Source of the DNA: Desulfomicrobium apsheronum
GTDB taxonomy: Bacteria; Desulfobacterota; Desulfovibrionia; Desulfovibrionales; Desulfomicrobiaceae
Direction of reading: 5' to 3'
DNA: 64,000 nt
Assembly: GCF_900114115.1 (NCBI RefSeq)
Contig: NZ_FORX01000007.1
Coordinates: forward strand, 86,077 to 150,076
How positions within the stretch are numbered: the first letter of the stretch is position 1; the number at the start of each line of letters is the position of its first letter. The translations under genes and the position numbers were made by a program. Shown piece after piece: positions 17,456 to 26,897 of this stretch. Below the pieces are notes generated by a model. That model was not told the DNA's origin and did no database searches. It was given only the letters and a program-made list of their open reading frames with translations.

Positions 17456-20400
17456 TTAGGTTCGGATCAATCGCCACTGTTCGAATTCCCGCCAAAATTC
17501 CGGACACGGCGCCACCATGAAATCCGGCCCGAACTGCAGGCGGCACACGTATTCCCCGCGACCAAGATCGACCTGCACCGGGGCCTGCCCCGGGTAACGC
17601 GTGACGATCTCGCCCAGCCCGGCCCAGTCGGGGTCCTGTCCATCGGCGCGCACGAAAAGGACCACCGGCTCCGTGCCCGACCCGACCACCTCCGAAAGGA
17701 GCTTGAAGGATTCGGCCAGGATCTTGGCTTTCTTGGGCCCGTCCTCGCTCTCCTCGTTCATGGAGTCGCGCTTGGCCACCACGCCGGTCATGAGCAGGGG
17801 CTCTTCGCAGGCCAACAGCTCGCGGTAGGTCACGTACGGCTCCGAAAAGACGATGGCCTCGCCCGAGCCGCTGAGATCCTCAATGCCGCAAAAGGCCATG
17901 CGGTCGCCCTTCTTGGTGTTGATGGTCTTCATCGAGGTGACCAGAACCGGCACCTGCACGGGCGATTTTTCGGTGAGGTCCGCGCACTGGGCCAGGGTCG
18001 GGTAGCCCAGCCGCCTGATCTCCTGGCGGAAGGGTTGCAACGGATGACCGATGAGGAAAAACCCGAAGGCCTCCTTTTCCATGCGGCATTTCTCGTCGTC
18101 CCCGAATTCCGGCAGGGCGGCCTCTTCATCCTCGATGCCGAGCCCCGTCAGATTGCAGGTGTTCTCCTCGACCATGCCCATGAACGAGAGCTGGCCGGAA
18201 GTTTTGCGCTTGGCCCGTTTCTGGGCCATGGCCTGGACCTTGTCCATTCCTTCCAGGAGCGCCCTGCGCGAGCACCCGAAGCTGTCCATGGCTCCCGACT
18301 TGACGAGAGAATCGAGCACCCGTTTGTTGACCTTGCGCAGGTTCACGCGCTGGCAGAAATCGAGCAGGCTGGTAAAATCCCCGCCCTTTTCCCGTTCCTC
18401 CACGATGGACTCGACTGCCCCCTCACCCACGCCCTTGATGCCGGAGAGGCCGTAGCGGATGGATTCGCCCTCGACGGTGAACTCGTTGTAGCTGCGGTTC
18501 ACGTCCGGGGGCAGAACCTCGATATCCATGTCCCGGCAGGCGCTGACATGGGCCAGGATCTTGTCGGTGTTGGACACTTCCGAGGTGACGATGGCGGCCA
18601 TGAACTCGGCCGGGTAATGGGCCTTCACGTAGGCCGTCTGGTAAGAGATGACGGCATAGGCGGCGCTGTGGGACTTGTTGAACCCGTAACCCGCGAACTT
18701 CTCCATGAGGTCGAAGATATACTCCGCCGCCTCCTGGGAAATGTTGTTCTCGCGCGCGCCGTCCAGAAAGCGCACCCGCTGCTTGGCCATCTCCGCCGGG
18801 TCCTTTTTACCCATGGCCCGGCGCAGGTTGTCGCCTTCGCCGAGAGAATACTTGGCCAGGTCCGAGGCGATCTTCATGACCTGTTCCTGGTAGAGAATGA
18901 CGCCGTAGGTATCCTCCAGGATGGGGTGGACCACAGGGGCCAGCTCCTCGAATTCGTACTCGACCTTGCGCAGGCCGTGCTTGCGGCCGATGAAGTCGTC
19001 GACCATGCCCGACTCCAGGGGACCAGGCCGGTACAGGGCCAGAAGCGCGATGATGTCCTCGAAGCAGGAGGGCTTAAGCCCCCTGAGCACCCGACGCATG
19101 CCGTCGGATTCCAGCTGAAACACGCCGTCCGTCTCGCCCCGGCACAAAAGTTCGAAGGTCTGCGGGTCGTCGAGGGGCAGCTTCTCCAGGATCGGCACGG
19201 GCTTGTTGTTCTTGCGGATGAGCTTCAGGGCGTCATCGATGACGGTCAGGGTCTTGAGGCCCAGGAAGTCGAACTTGATGAGGCCGATGAGCTCGACCTT
19301 CTTCATATCGAGCTGGGTCACGACCTCGCCGTTCTTGCCCTTGTGCAGCGGCAGATACTCGACCATGGGCTTCTGGGAGATGACGATGCCGGCGGCGTGG
19401 ATGGACGAGTGCCGGGCCAACCCCTCAAGACGGCGGGCCACGTCATAGAGCTTGCGGTACTGCGGATCGCTGTCGATGAGCTTGCGCAGCTCCGGCTCCT
19501 CGTCCAGAGCCTTGGTCAGAGTCATCTTCAGGTCGTCGGGGATGAGCTTGGCGATGCGGTCGGCGTCCTTGAGGCTGACATCAAGGGCCCTGGCCACGTC
19601 GCGGATGGCGCCCTTGGCCTTCATGGTCCCGAAGGCCACAATCTGGGCTACGTGATCGGCTCCGTACTTTTCCGAAACGTAGCGAATGACCTCGTCGCGC
19701 CGGTTGTAGCAGAAGTCCACGTCGATATCGGGCATGGACGCACGTTCCACATTCAAAAAACGCTCGAAGAAGAGCGCGTAGCGAATGGGGTCGAGATCCG
19801 TGATCCTGAGCGCATACGAGACCAGCGATCCGGCGGCCGAACCTCGACCGGGTCCGACGGGGATGTTCTTCGATTTCGCCCAGTTAATGAAGTCCTGTAC
19901 GATCAGGAAGTAGGCCGGAAAACCCTTCTCGATGATGACGCTGAGTTCGAGCTCAAGGCGATCGCGATAAGCGGCCTCGTCCACCTCGTAGGGCAGGGCG
20001 GCGATGCGCTCCTTCAGCCCCTCCTCGGACAATCGGCGGAACTCGTCATCCAGGCTCGAACCTTCGGGAACGTCGTAGACCGGGAAGAAATGCTGCTTGA
20101 GCTTCAGCTCCACCTCGCACATGTCCGCGATGCGGCCCGCGTTTTCCACGGCCTCGGGACAATGGGCGAAAGCGGCCTCCATCTCTTCGGGGGCCTTGTA
20201 GTAAAATTCGTTGGTATCGAAGCGGAGCCGCTGCTTTTCCGAGGCGATCTTGCCCGTGCCCACGCACAGAAGGATGTCGTGGGCCTCGTAGTCATCCTTG
20301 TTCAGGTAGTGGCAGTCGTTGGTGGCGACCAGCGGCAGGCCGGTCTCTTTGGCCAGTTCCATGAGCCTGTCGTTGACGACCTCCTGCTCTTTCAAGCCAT

Positions 20401-20917
20401 TGGACTGCAACTCCAGATAAAACCGATCCGGAAATATCTCCATGTATTCGCGCGCTTTCAGGATGGCGCTGTCGAAGGTCCCGTGGCGCAGGGCATAGGG
20501 AACTTCGCCCTGCAGGCAGGCGGACAGGCAGACGATGCCCTCGGAATGGGCGCGCAACAGCTTCTTGTCCACGCGCGGCTTGTAATAGAAGCCCTGCAGA
20601 AAACCGGCGGACACGATCTTGACCAGATTGTGGTAGCCGACCAGATTCTGGGCCAGAAGTACCAAGTGGAAGCGCTTCTTGTTCTCCCGCTCGAACATGT
20701 CGTCGGCGACATAGACTTCGCTGCCGATGATGGGCTTTATGCCGTGCTTCTTGGCTTCGAGATAAAAGGGCACGGAACCGAAGAGATTGCCGTGATCGGT
20801 GATGGCGGCCGAAGAAAAGCCGAAATCAACGGCCCGGGCGCACAGGTCCCGTAGGCGAATGGCGCCGTCCAGGAGGCTGTACTCGGAATGGCAATGCAGA
20901 TGGGTGAAACCGCTCAT
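17456..20917 (-). CDS. dnaE: DNA polymerase III alpha subunit
   Basis: The 1153-residue catalytic subunit of the replicative polymerase. The N-terminal PHP domain begins FTHLHCHSEYSLLDGAIR. The polymerase active-site motif MPDIDVDF places the catalytic aspartates at D399 and D401. Helix-hairpin-helix (GLSGIKGVGEGAVESI) and OB-fold (VPVLVTSMKTINTKKGDRMAF) regions follow, with a short C-terminal tail. Length is typical of the DnaE1 class. The ATG at 20917 begins the conserved PHP motif; 28 further upstream in-frame codons are probably leader sequence. It is the first gene of the dnaE-queD-dtd set. Confidence 0.97.
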   Translation of the reverse strand: MSGFTHLHCHSEYSLLDGAIRLRDLCARAVDFGFSSAAITDHGNLFGSVPFYLEAKKHGIKPIIGSEVYVADDMFERENKKRFHLVLLAQNLVGYHNLVKIVSAGFLQGFYYKPRVDKKLLRAHSEGIVCLSACLQGEVPYALRHGTFDSAILKAREYMEIFPDRFYLELQSNGLKEQEVVNDRLMELAKETGLPLVATNDCHYLNKDDYEAHDILLCVGTGKIASEKQRLRFDTNEFYYKAPEEMEAAFAHCPEAVENAGRIADMCEVELKLKQHFFPVYDVPEGSSLDDEFRRLSEEGLKERIAALPYEVDEAAYRDRLELELSVIIEKGFPAYFLIVQDFINWAKSKNIPVGPGRGSAAGSLVSYALRITDLDPIRYALFFERFLNVERASMPDIDVDFCYNRRDEVIRYVSEKYGADHVAQIVAFGTMKAKGAIRDVARALDVSLKDADRIAKLIPDDLKMTLTKALDEEPELRKLIDSDPQYRKLYDVARRLEGLARHSSIHAAGIVISQKPMVEYLPLHKGKNGEVVTQLDMKKVELIGLIKFDFLGLKTLTVIDDALKLIRKNNKPVPILEKLPLDDPQTFELLCRGETDGVFQLESDGMRRVLRGLKPSCFEDIIALLALYRPGPLESGMVDDFIGRKHGLRKVEYEFEELAPVVHPILEDTYGVILYQEQVMKIASDLAKYSLGEGDNLRRAMGKKDPAEMAKQRVRFLDGARENNISQEAAEYIFDLMEKFAGYGFNKSHSAAYAVISYQTAYVKAHYPAEFMAAIVTSEVSNTDKILAHVSACRDMDIEVLPPDVNRSYNEFTVEGESIRYGLSGIKGVGEGAVESIVEEREKGGDFTSLLDFCQRVNLRKVNKRVLDSLVKSGAMDSFGCSRRALLEGMDKVQAMAQKRAKRKTSGQLSFMGMVEENTCNLTGLGIEDEEAALPEFGDDEKCRMEKEAFGFFLIGHPLQPFRQEIRRLGYPTLAQCADLTEKSPVQVPVLVTSMKTINTKKGDRMAFCGIEDLSGSGEAIVFSEPYVTYRELLACEEPLLMTGVVAKRDSMNEESEDGPKKAKILAESFKLLSEVVGSGTEPVVLFVRADGQDPDWAGLGEIVTRYPGQAPVQVDLGRGEYVCRLQFGPDFMVAPCPEFWREFEQWRLIRT

Positions 20918-20965
20918 GATGCTCTCGGGAAAAAGGGAATTCCAAAAATCGGGGAAATGGAGACT

Positions 20966-21031
20966 AGAAAAGGCGCGGCTGAATTGCAAGCCGCGCTTCA
21001 AAGCAGAACGCCCGGACAGGCCGGGCGTTCT
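20966..21031 (-). terminator. Double hairpin after gap
   Basis: Two adjacent stems lie between gap and dnaE. The first encountered from gap is AGAACGCCCGG / CCGGGCGTTCT (21005-21031), perfect over 11 bases. The second is GCGCGGCT / AGCCGCGC (20973-20996), followed on the minus strand by CCTTTTC. Together they are a plausible terminator for the kor-surE-fba-gap operon. Confidence 0.75.
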
Positions 21032-21054
21032 GGAATTACGTCGGAATCAGAGAA

Positions 21055-22050
21055 TCACAGCTTGCCACCGACCAGCTTGATCAGACGCAGCAACTGGTTG
21101 GTGAAACCGGCCTCGTTGTCGTACCAGACGATGATCTTGACCATGGTTCCGTTCATGACCGAGGTGCACAGGCCATCAACCACGCCGCCGTAGATGCTGC
21201 CGACGTAGTCCATGGAAACGAGCGGCACCTCCGTGTAGCCCATGGCTCCGCCCTCGGGACCGCTGGCCGCAGCCTTCAGGACCGCGTTGACCTCGGCCGC
21301 CGTGGTCGGCTTCTCCACTTCCACGACCAGGTCCACCAAGGACACGTTGGGCGTGGGCACGCGCACGGCCATGCCGTCGAGCTTGCCCGCCAGAGCCGGG
21401 ATGACCATGCTCACGGCCTTGGCCGCGCCCGTGGTCGTGGGCAGCATGTTCATGGCACCGGCGCGGCCGCGGCGAATGTCCTTGTGCGTGCCGTCGAGCA
21501 TGCGCTGGCTCATGGTGTAGGAATGGATGGTGGTCATGAGCCCGTGCCGGATGCCGAAATTGTCGTCCAGCGCCTTGGCTGCCGGAGCCAGACAGTTGGT
21601 GGTGCAGGAGGCGTTGGAAATGATCCTGTGTTCGGCCGGATTGTAGAGGCCGTCGTTGACGCCCATGACCACGGTCAGGTCGGTGTTCTTGCCGGGGGCG
21701 GAGATGAGCACCTTTTTGGCGCCCGCAGCCAGATGCTTCTCGCAGCTTTCACGATCCGTGAACTTGCCCGTGGACTCGACGACGATGTCAATGCCCTTCC
21801 AGTCCCAGGCGTCCGGGGCATTGCGGGTGACCAGTACCTGCTTGCCATTCAGCAGAAAACCCTGCTCGTTGGGCTCGACATCACCGGCAAAGGTTCCGTG
21901 AACCGAGTCGTATTTGAGCAGATACGCAAGGGACGCATTGTCGCCACGGGCGTTGACGCAGACCAGTTGAACATCCTGGTTCCCGGCCATGATGCGGGCA
22001 AGGTAGCGTCCGATGCGACCAAAACCATTGAGTGCAATTTTGACAGCCAT
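21055..22050 (-). CDS. gap: Glyceraldehyde-3-phosphate dehydrogenase, GapB-like cofactor motif
   Basis: A 331-residue glycolytic/gluconeogenic dehydrogenase. It has the Rossmann motif NGFGRIGR, the catalytic cysteine in SNASCTTNC and the C-terminal WYDNEAG. At the position where NAD-dependent enzymes have a conserved aspartate (usually in an IND-type motif), this protein reads V-N-A-R-G-D (residues 32-37), with Ala34 and Arg35. This resembles NADP-preferring GapB enzymes and suggests a biosynthetic direction; that is inference. ATG 22050 was chosen because conservation starts there and GAAGAGGAAAAG precedes it. The gene is 18 bases downstream of fba, at the end of the kor-surE-fba-gap operon. 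Confidence 0.95.
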   Translation of the reverse strand: MAVKIALNGFGRIGRYLARIMAGNQDVQLVCVNARGDNASLAYLLKYDSVHGTFAGDVEPNEQGFLLNGKQVLVTRNAPDAWDWKGIDIVVESTGKFTDRESCEKHLAAGAKKVLISAPGKNTDLTVVMGVNDGLYNPAEHRIISNASCTTNCLAPAAKALDDNFGIRHGLMTTIHSYTMSQRMLDGTHKDIRRGRAGAMNMLPTTTGAAKAVSMVIPALAGKLDGMAVRVPTPNVSLVDLVVEVEKPTTAAEVNAVLKAAASGPEGGAMGYTEVPLVSMDYVGSIYGGVVDGLCTSVMNGTMVKIIVWYDNEAGFTNQLLRLIKLVGGKL

Positions 22051-22068
22051 GTTCTTTTCCTCTTCCAC

Positions 22069-23013
<945 letters not shown>

Positions 23014-23775
23014 TTATTCGTTCTTGGCCAGATGCCGGGTCAACGTATCCAGATATCCGGCATGAGTCAGATCAAAAGTCAACGGGGTCGCGGTTATGTA
23101 ACCTCGGCTCAGATATCCCCGATCCGATTCGGGTTCCACATTTTCCGGCGGGATGACCCCGCACAGCCAGTAATAGGGATTCCCCCGGGGGTCGTTTCGC
23201 TCGTCGTACCAGTCCCGGTAGGTGGACGAAGTCTGGCTGCAGACCTTGAGCCCCTTGGCGTTTTCAAACGGTCCGGCGGGAAAATTGAGATTCAGCACGC
23301 AGTGCCGGGGGAAGGTGGACCAGAACTCCCCGTCGAGCATCCGTACCGCGTATTCGGCCTGGGCGGACAGCTCTTCGGGATGAAAATCGTCCACGGACAC
23401 GGCCATGGCCGGAATACCCGCCAGGGCCCCTTCGGTGGCCGCGGACACCGTGCCCGAATAGAGCACATCCACGCCCACGTTGGCGCCCGAGTTGATGCCC
23501 GACACGATCATGTCCGGTCGTTTAGGCAAAAGGTGGCTGAGAGCCAGCTTGACGCAATCCGCCGGTGTGCCGGAAATGCCAAGGCCGGAAAACCCTGTTT
23601 CCTCCACCTGCTTGACCCTCAGTGGAGAAAACAGGGTCACCGAATGCCCCACCGCGCTCTGCTCAGTCATGGGTGCAGCCACGTGCACCCTGTGTCCGGC
23701 TTTGATCAAGGCGCCGTAAAGGGCGCGCAGTCCTACTGCTCTGATTCCATCGTCATTGGTGAGAAGAATGTCCAT
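23014..23775 (-). CDS. surE: 5'-nucleotidase SurE
   Basis: A 253-residue divalent-metal-dependent nucleoside monophosphatase associated with stationary-phase survival. The N-terminal metal-binding motif LLTNDDG (D8, D9) is intact, as are APMTEQSAVGHSVT, VSGINSGANVG and SGTVSAATEG. Its first 43 bases overlap the end of korC in a different frame, so its translation is probably coupled to that of the oxidoreductase. Fba follows 21 bases later. Confidence 0.95.
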   Translation of the reverse strand: MDILLTNDDGIRAVGLRALYGALIKAGHRVHVAAPMTEQSAVGHSVTLFSPLRVKQVEETGFSGLGISGTPADCVKLALSHLLPKRPDMIVSGINSGANVGVDVLYSGTVSAATEGALAGIPAMAVSVDDFHPEELSAQAEYAVRMLDGEFWSTFPRHCVLNLNFPAGPFENAKGLKVCSQTSSTYRDWYDERNDPRGNPYYWLCGVIPPENVEPESDRGYLSRGYITATPLTFDLTHAGYLDTLTRHLAKNE

Positions 23776-24344
23776 TTTTCGGGTGCGTCCGGATAAAGTT
23801 TCTTGGCCTGACTGTGCCCTAGGGTCAGAGCCTTGACGTTCACGTCCAGGATCTTGGCCGGCAGGACCGATGCCAGGGCCTTTTTCACATTGGCGAAATT
23901 CATGAACGGCAGAAAATGACTCAGCGCCCCAAGGCAGATTATGTTGGTGGTCTGAGGCATGCCGATCCTGTCCCGGGCCATGTTCGTGAACGGCAGCCCC
24001 CAGTATATGTTGGAAGGAGTCTGCGTCACGAGCGATGTATCGACCAACAGGAAGCCGGTTGGCTTCAGGTTGCGAAAATACAGGTTGCAGGCCTCCTGAC
24101 TGAGAGCCACGAGCATGTCAAGATTCACGGGCTTTGGATAGCTGATTCTGTGTGAACTTATGACCAGATCGGCCCGGCTCGCTCCGCCCCGGGCCTCGGG
24201 GCCGTAACTTTGGGTCTGCGTGACGTAAAAGCCGTGGTCGATGGCCAGCACCTGGCCCATGATCTTGCCCAGGGTCAGGATGCCCTGGCCGCCCGTGCCG
24301 GAAAGCCGTATCTCAAATCGATTCAGTTCGTGCTGCTTAGGCAT
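23733..24344 (-). CDS. korC: 2-oxoglutarate:ferredoxin oxidoreductase, gamma subunit
   Basis: A 203-residue gamma-type subunit of a 2-oxoacid:ferredoxin oxidoreductase. It has the conserved opening RLSGTGGQGILTLG and VTQTQSYGPEARGG. The start is set at ATG 24344 (MPKQHELNRFEIRLSG), which overlaps korB by eight bases; longer in-frame sequence upstream is inside korB. Its last 43 bases are shared out of frame with surE. With korA, korB and korD it forms a complete four-subunit enzyme that produces or consumes 2-oxoglutarate with ferredoxin. Confidence 0.94.
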   Translation of the reverse strand: MPKQHELNRFEIRLSGTGGQGILTLGKIMGQVLAIDHGFYVTQTQSYGPEARGGASRADLVISSHRISYPKPVNLDMLVALSQEACNLYFRNLKPTGFLLVDTSLVTQTPSNIYWGLPFTNMARDRIGMPQTTNIICLGALSHFLPFMNFANVKKALASVLPAKILDVNVKALTLGHSQAKKLYPDAPEKWTFFSPMTMESEQ

Positions 24345-25173
24345 TTCGCTGCTCCTGAAGCTTGTTGCGCAGTTCCTCATAACGCACTTCCAGACCCTGC
24401 CGCATCTCGTCCCTGAACACGCCGATGGGCGTGAATTTTGGCTTCTCTTCCGGGGCGAGCTGAGCATAGCGGTCAAGCTTGACCGTGTTTTTCTTGTACC
24501 ACTGGTACATGTCCACCACGGTCTTGAACTTGTTTTTGCGGCCATACTGGGTATGGCAGGGCGTCAGGATTTCAACCAGATTGAAGCCCGGTTTCTCCAG
24601 GGCGTCCGAGATGAGGCCGTCGAGCATGTTGGCGTGCAGGACCGTGCCGCGGGCCACGTAACTGGCGCCGCTGGCCATGGCCATGTCCACGATGTCGAAA
24701 CTGCGTTCCAGCTGGCCGAAAGGAGACGTCGCGGAGACGGTCCCCTCGGGGCTGGTCGGCGAGGCCTGGCCGCCGGTCATGCCGTAGATGTTGTTGTTGA
24801 GCACCAGCGCCGTCAGCCCGATGTTGCGCCTGGCGGCGTGGATGAGATGGTTGCCGCCGATGGACATGGCGTCGCCGTCGCCCATGACCACGATGACCTT
24901 GAGCGCCGGGTTGGCCATCTTGATGCCCGTGGCGAAGGTCAGGGCCCGGCCGTGAGTGGTGTGCACGGTGTTGAAGTCCACGTACACGGCCATGCGCCCG
25001 GAGCAGCCGATGCCGGCCACGAGCACGACATCGTCCTTGGCGTAGCCCAGGCGATGCACGCTGCGGATGAGGGAGCCGAGCACGATGCCGTGGCCGCAGC
25101 CCGCGCAGTAGACATGGGGGAACTTCTTGTTATGCCTGAGATAGTCGTGAATGAGTTGTGTTACCTGTGCCAT
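24337..25173 (-). CDS. korB: 2-oxoglutarate:ferredoxin oxidoreductase, beta subunit (TPP-binding)
   Basis: A 278-residue thiamine-diphosphate-binding subunit. CAGCGHG at the N-terminus and the TPP signature GDGDAMSIGGNHLIHAARRN...VLNNNIYGMTGGQ are diagnostic of the beta subunit of 2-oxoacid ferredoxin oxidoreductases, and the proteins match the 2-oxoglutarate (Kor) branch best. ATG 25173 is used; a GTG at 25179 that overlaps the korA stop is an alternative. It catalyses decarboxylation of 2-oxoglutarate to succinyl-CoA or the reverse carboxylation. Confidence 0.95.
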   Translation of the reverse strand: MAQVTQLIHDYLRHNKKFPHVYCAGCGHGIVLGSLIRSVHRLGYAKDDVVLVAGIGCSGRMAVYVDFNTVHTTHGRALTFATGIKMANPALKVIVVMGDGDAMSIGGNHLIHAARRNIGLTALVLNNNIYGMTGGQASPTSPEGTVSATSPFGQLERSFDIVDMAMASGASYVARGTVLHANMLDGLISDALEKPGFNLVEILTPCHTQYGRKNKFKTVVDMYQWYKKNTVKLDRYAQLAPEEKPKFTPIGVFRDEMRQGLEVRYEELRNKLQEQRNA

Positions 25174-25175
25174 GG

Positions 25176-26324
25176 TCACGCCTGCATGATATTTTTGAAG
25201 ATTTCCGAGGGAGTGATGATCTGGCCGTCAACGCGGTTGTTGGTAATGACGTGGGTCAGGCCGTTGTTGACCCGCTTCACCTCGCGCGAGATCTGCCCCA
25301 TGTTCATCTCGGGCACGATGAGCGCCTTGCATTGCCGCGCCAGGGCCTGCACCGCAGTCTTGGGGAAGGGGAAGAGGGTCTTGAGCTTCAGGAGCCCGGC
25401 CTTGACCCCGCGTTCGCGGGCCATGTGCACGGCAAGTTCCGCCGATCGGGCCACGCAACCGTACGCCAGAACGACCACTTCCGCATCCTCGCAGTTGACC
25501 TCGTCGAAAAGCTGGATGTCGTAGAAGAACTGGTCGATCTTGCGGAACTGCCGGTGCATCAGCGCCTTGACCTCGTCGGGCTTCGAGGTCGGGAATCCGT
25601 TCTGGTCATGGGTCAGTCCCGTGACATGGAAGCGGTACCCGGAGCCAAGGGGTGGCAGGGCCGGAACCCCGCGCATGGTCTCTTCGTAGGACACATACCA
25701 CTCTGGCGGCATGGCCGGGGTCACGCGGGCCAGGATCTCAAAATCCTCGGGGCCGGGAATGGAGATCTTTTCCCGGGTGTGGGCCGTGATCTCGTCGAGA
25801 AGCAGGATGACGGGCGTGCGGTATTTTTCGGCGAAATTGAAGGCCACGACGGTCATTTCCAGACATTCCTGCACGTCGCTGGCCGAAAGGACGATGATGG
25901 GATGATCCCCGTGACAGCCCCAGCGGGCCTGCTGCACATCGCCCTGGGCCGGGCTGGTCGGCAGGCCGGTACTGGGCCCCCCGCGCATGACGTTGACCAC
26001 GACCAGGGGCACCTCGGTCATGCACGCATAGCCAAGGTTCTCCTGCATGAGAGAAAAACCCGGGCCGGAAGTGGCGGTCATGGACTTGCGACCGGCCAGG
26101 GACGCGCCGATGATGGCGCCCATGCTGGCGATCTCGTCCTCCATCTGGATGAACACCCCGTCCTTGACCAGAGGCAGCCGCGCGGACATGACCTCGGCGA
26201 TTTCCGTGGACGGGGTTATGGGGTAACCCGCATAGAAGTTGCAACCGGCCAGGAGCGCACCCTCGACCACCGCTTCATTGCCGAGTGCGAATATTTCCGT
26301 TTTCTTACGCTTTTTTGTCGCCAT
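25176..26324 (-). CDS. korA: 2-oxoglutarate:ferredoxin oxidoreductase, alpha subunit
   Basis: A 382-residue alpha subunit. Signature segments are GNEAVVEGALLAGCNFYAGYPITPSTEIAE, ATSGPGFSLMQE and NVMRGGPSTGLPTSPAQGDVQQARWGCHGDHP, which are typical of KorA rather than pyruvate or indolepyruvate enzymes. The start is ATG 26324 (MATKKRKKTEIFALG), overlapping korD by 20 bases; a longer frame upstream lies within korD. In a sulfate reducer the enzyme can supply 2-oxoglutarate reductively for glutamate synthesis. Confidence 0.95.
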   Translation of the reverse strand: MATKKRKKTEIFALGNEAVVEGALLAGCNFYAGYPITPSTEIAEVMSARLPLVKDGVFIQMEDEIASMGAIIGASLAGRKSMTATSGPGFSLMQENLGYACMTEVPLVVVNVMRGGPSTGLPTSPAQGDVQQARWGCHGDHPIIVLSASDVQECLEMTVVAFNFAEKYRTPVILLLDEITAHTREKISIPGPEDFEILARVTPAMPPEWYVSYEETMRGVPALPPLGSGYRFHVTGLTHDQNGFPTSKPDEVKALMHRQFRKIDQFFYDIQLFDEVNCEDAEVVVLAYGCVARSAELAVHMARERGVKAGLLKLKTLFPFPKTAVQALARQCKALIVPEMNMGQISREVKRVNNGLTHVITNNRVDGQIITPSEIFKNIMQA

Positions 26325-26649
26325 GTTCGTCTTCCCGGTTAGGTGTTCCAACATTTTCCTCCGGACCCGGGTCGGTGCCTGCGGACGGGTCCAAAGGCCC
26401 GCCCTTGGAGGCATCAAACGCGTCGGTCTTCCTGCGGCTGATCTCCCTGGGGGTAACGGAGATCGCGAAATCCGGGCAATGCAGCTCACAGAATCCGCAA
26501 TTCACGCAGTCTTCCTCACGCACCACATGTGCCTTGCCGTCCGGCCAGAGTTCGAGCACCTTGGACGGGCAAAAAGCCGCGCATATCCCGCAGCCCTTAC
26601 ACCAATCCGGATAAATCGTCACCTTTGCTTGACCTTTCTTTTTGGACAT
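26305..26649 (-). CDS. korD: 2-oxoglutarate:ferredoxin oxidoreductase, delta (2x[4Fe-4S] ferredoxin) subunit
   Basis: A 114-residue ferredoxin-like subunit with two [4Fe-4S] motifs, CKGCGICAAFCP and CVNCGFCELHCP. After the clusters is a hydrophilic tail of about 45 residues rich in Asp, Gly and Pro, of no evident function. The ATG at 26649 is used because it opens the conserved MSKKKG...YPDWCKGCG region. It is the first gene of the operon korD-korA-korB-korC-surE-fba-gap and transfers electrons between the catalytic subunits and external ferredoxin. Confidence 0.93.
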   Translation of the reverse strand: MSKKKGQAKVTIYPDWCKGCGICAAFCPSKVLELWPDGKAHVVREEDCVNCGFCELHCPDFAISVTPREISRRKTDAFDASKGGPLDPSAGTDPGPEENVGTPNREDEHGDKKA

Positions 26650-26897
26650 AACCGCTCGATAAAGTGTTGGGGTTTCTTTCGTGGGTATGAAAAAAGGACA
26701 CGCCCCGCCAATTCTGGTCGTCAATCCGGCCGGATACGTCCGGCCTCTTGCCAAAGCTGAAAACTTGCCTGTAGACGAAGTGGGAAACGAACACGCGAAA
26801 GTCATTTGAATATTGTGCAACTGCCCAATTATCTTAGAAAATATCGACCTCGCCCTCGTTTGCGCCATTACCTCATGCATGCAGGAATAGCAACTTA
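26650..26897. other. Divergent intergenic region between korD and the YhaM-like gene
   Basis: About 250 bases that must contain promoters for both directions. The left half is GC-neutral and contains a perfect seven-base stem with a TACG loop (GGCCGGA-TACG-TCCGGCC, 26728-26745) with no U tract. The right half (26805-26850) is AT-rich. No confident promoter hexamers or operators were identified. Confidence 0.4.

Noticed and set aside
20918..21001. Longer dnaE start at 21001
   Set aside because: The 28 extra residues are not conserved and overlap the terminator hairpin of gap; the PHP-domain start fits ATG 20917.
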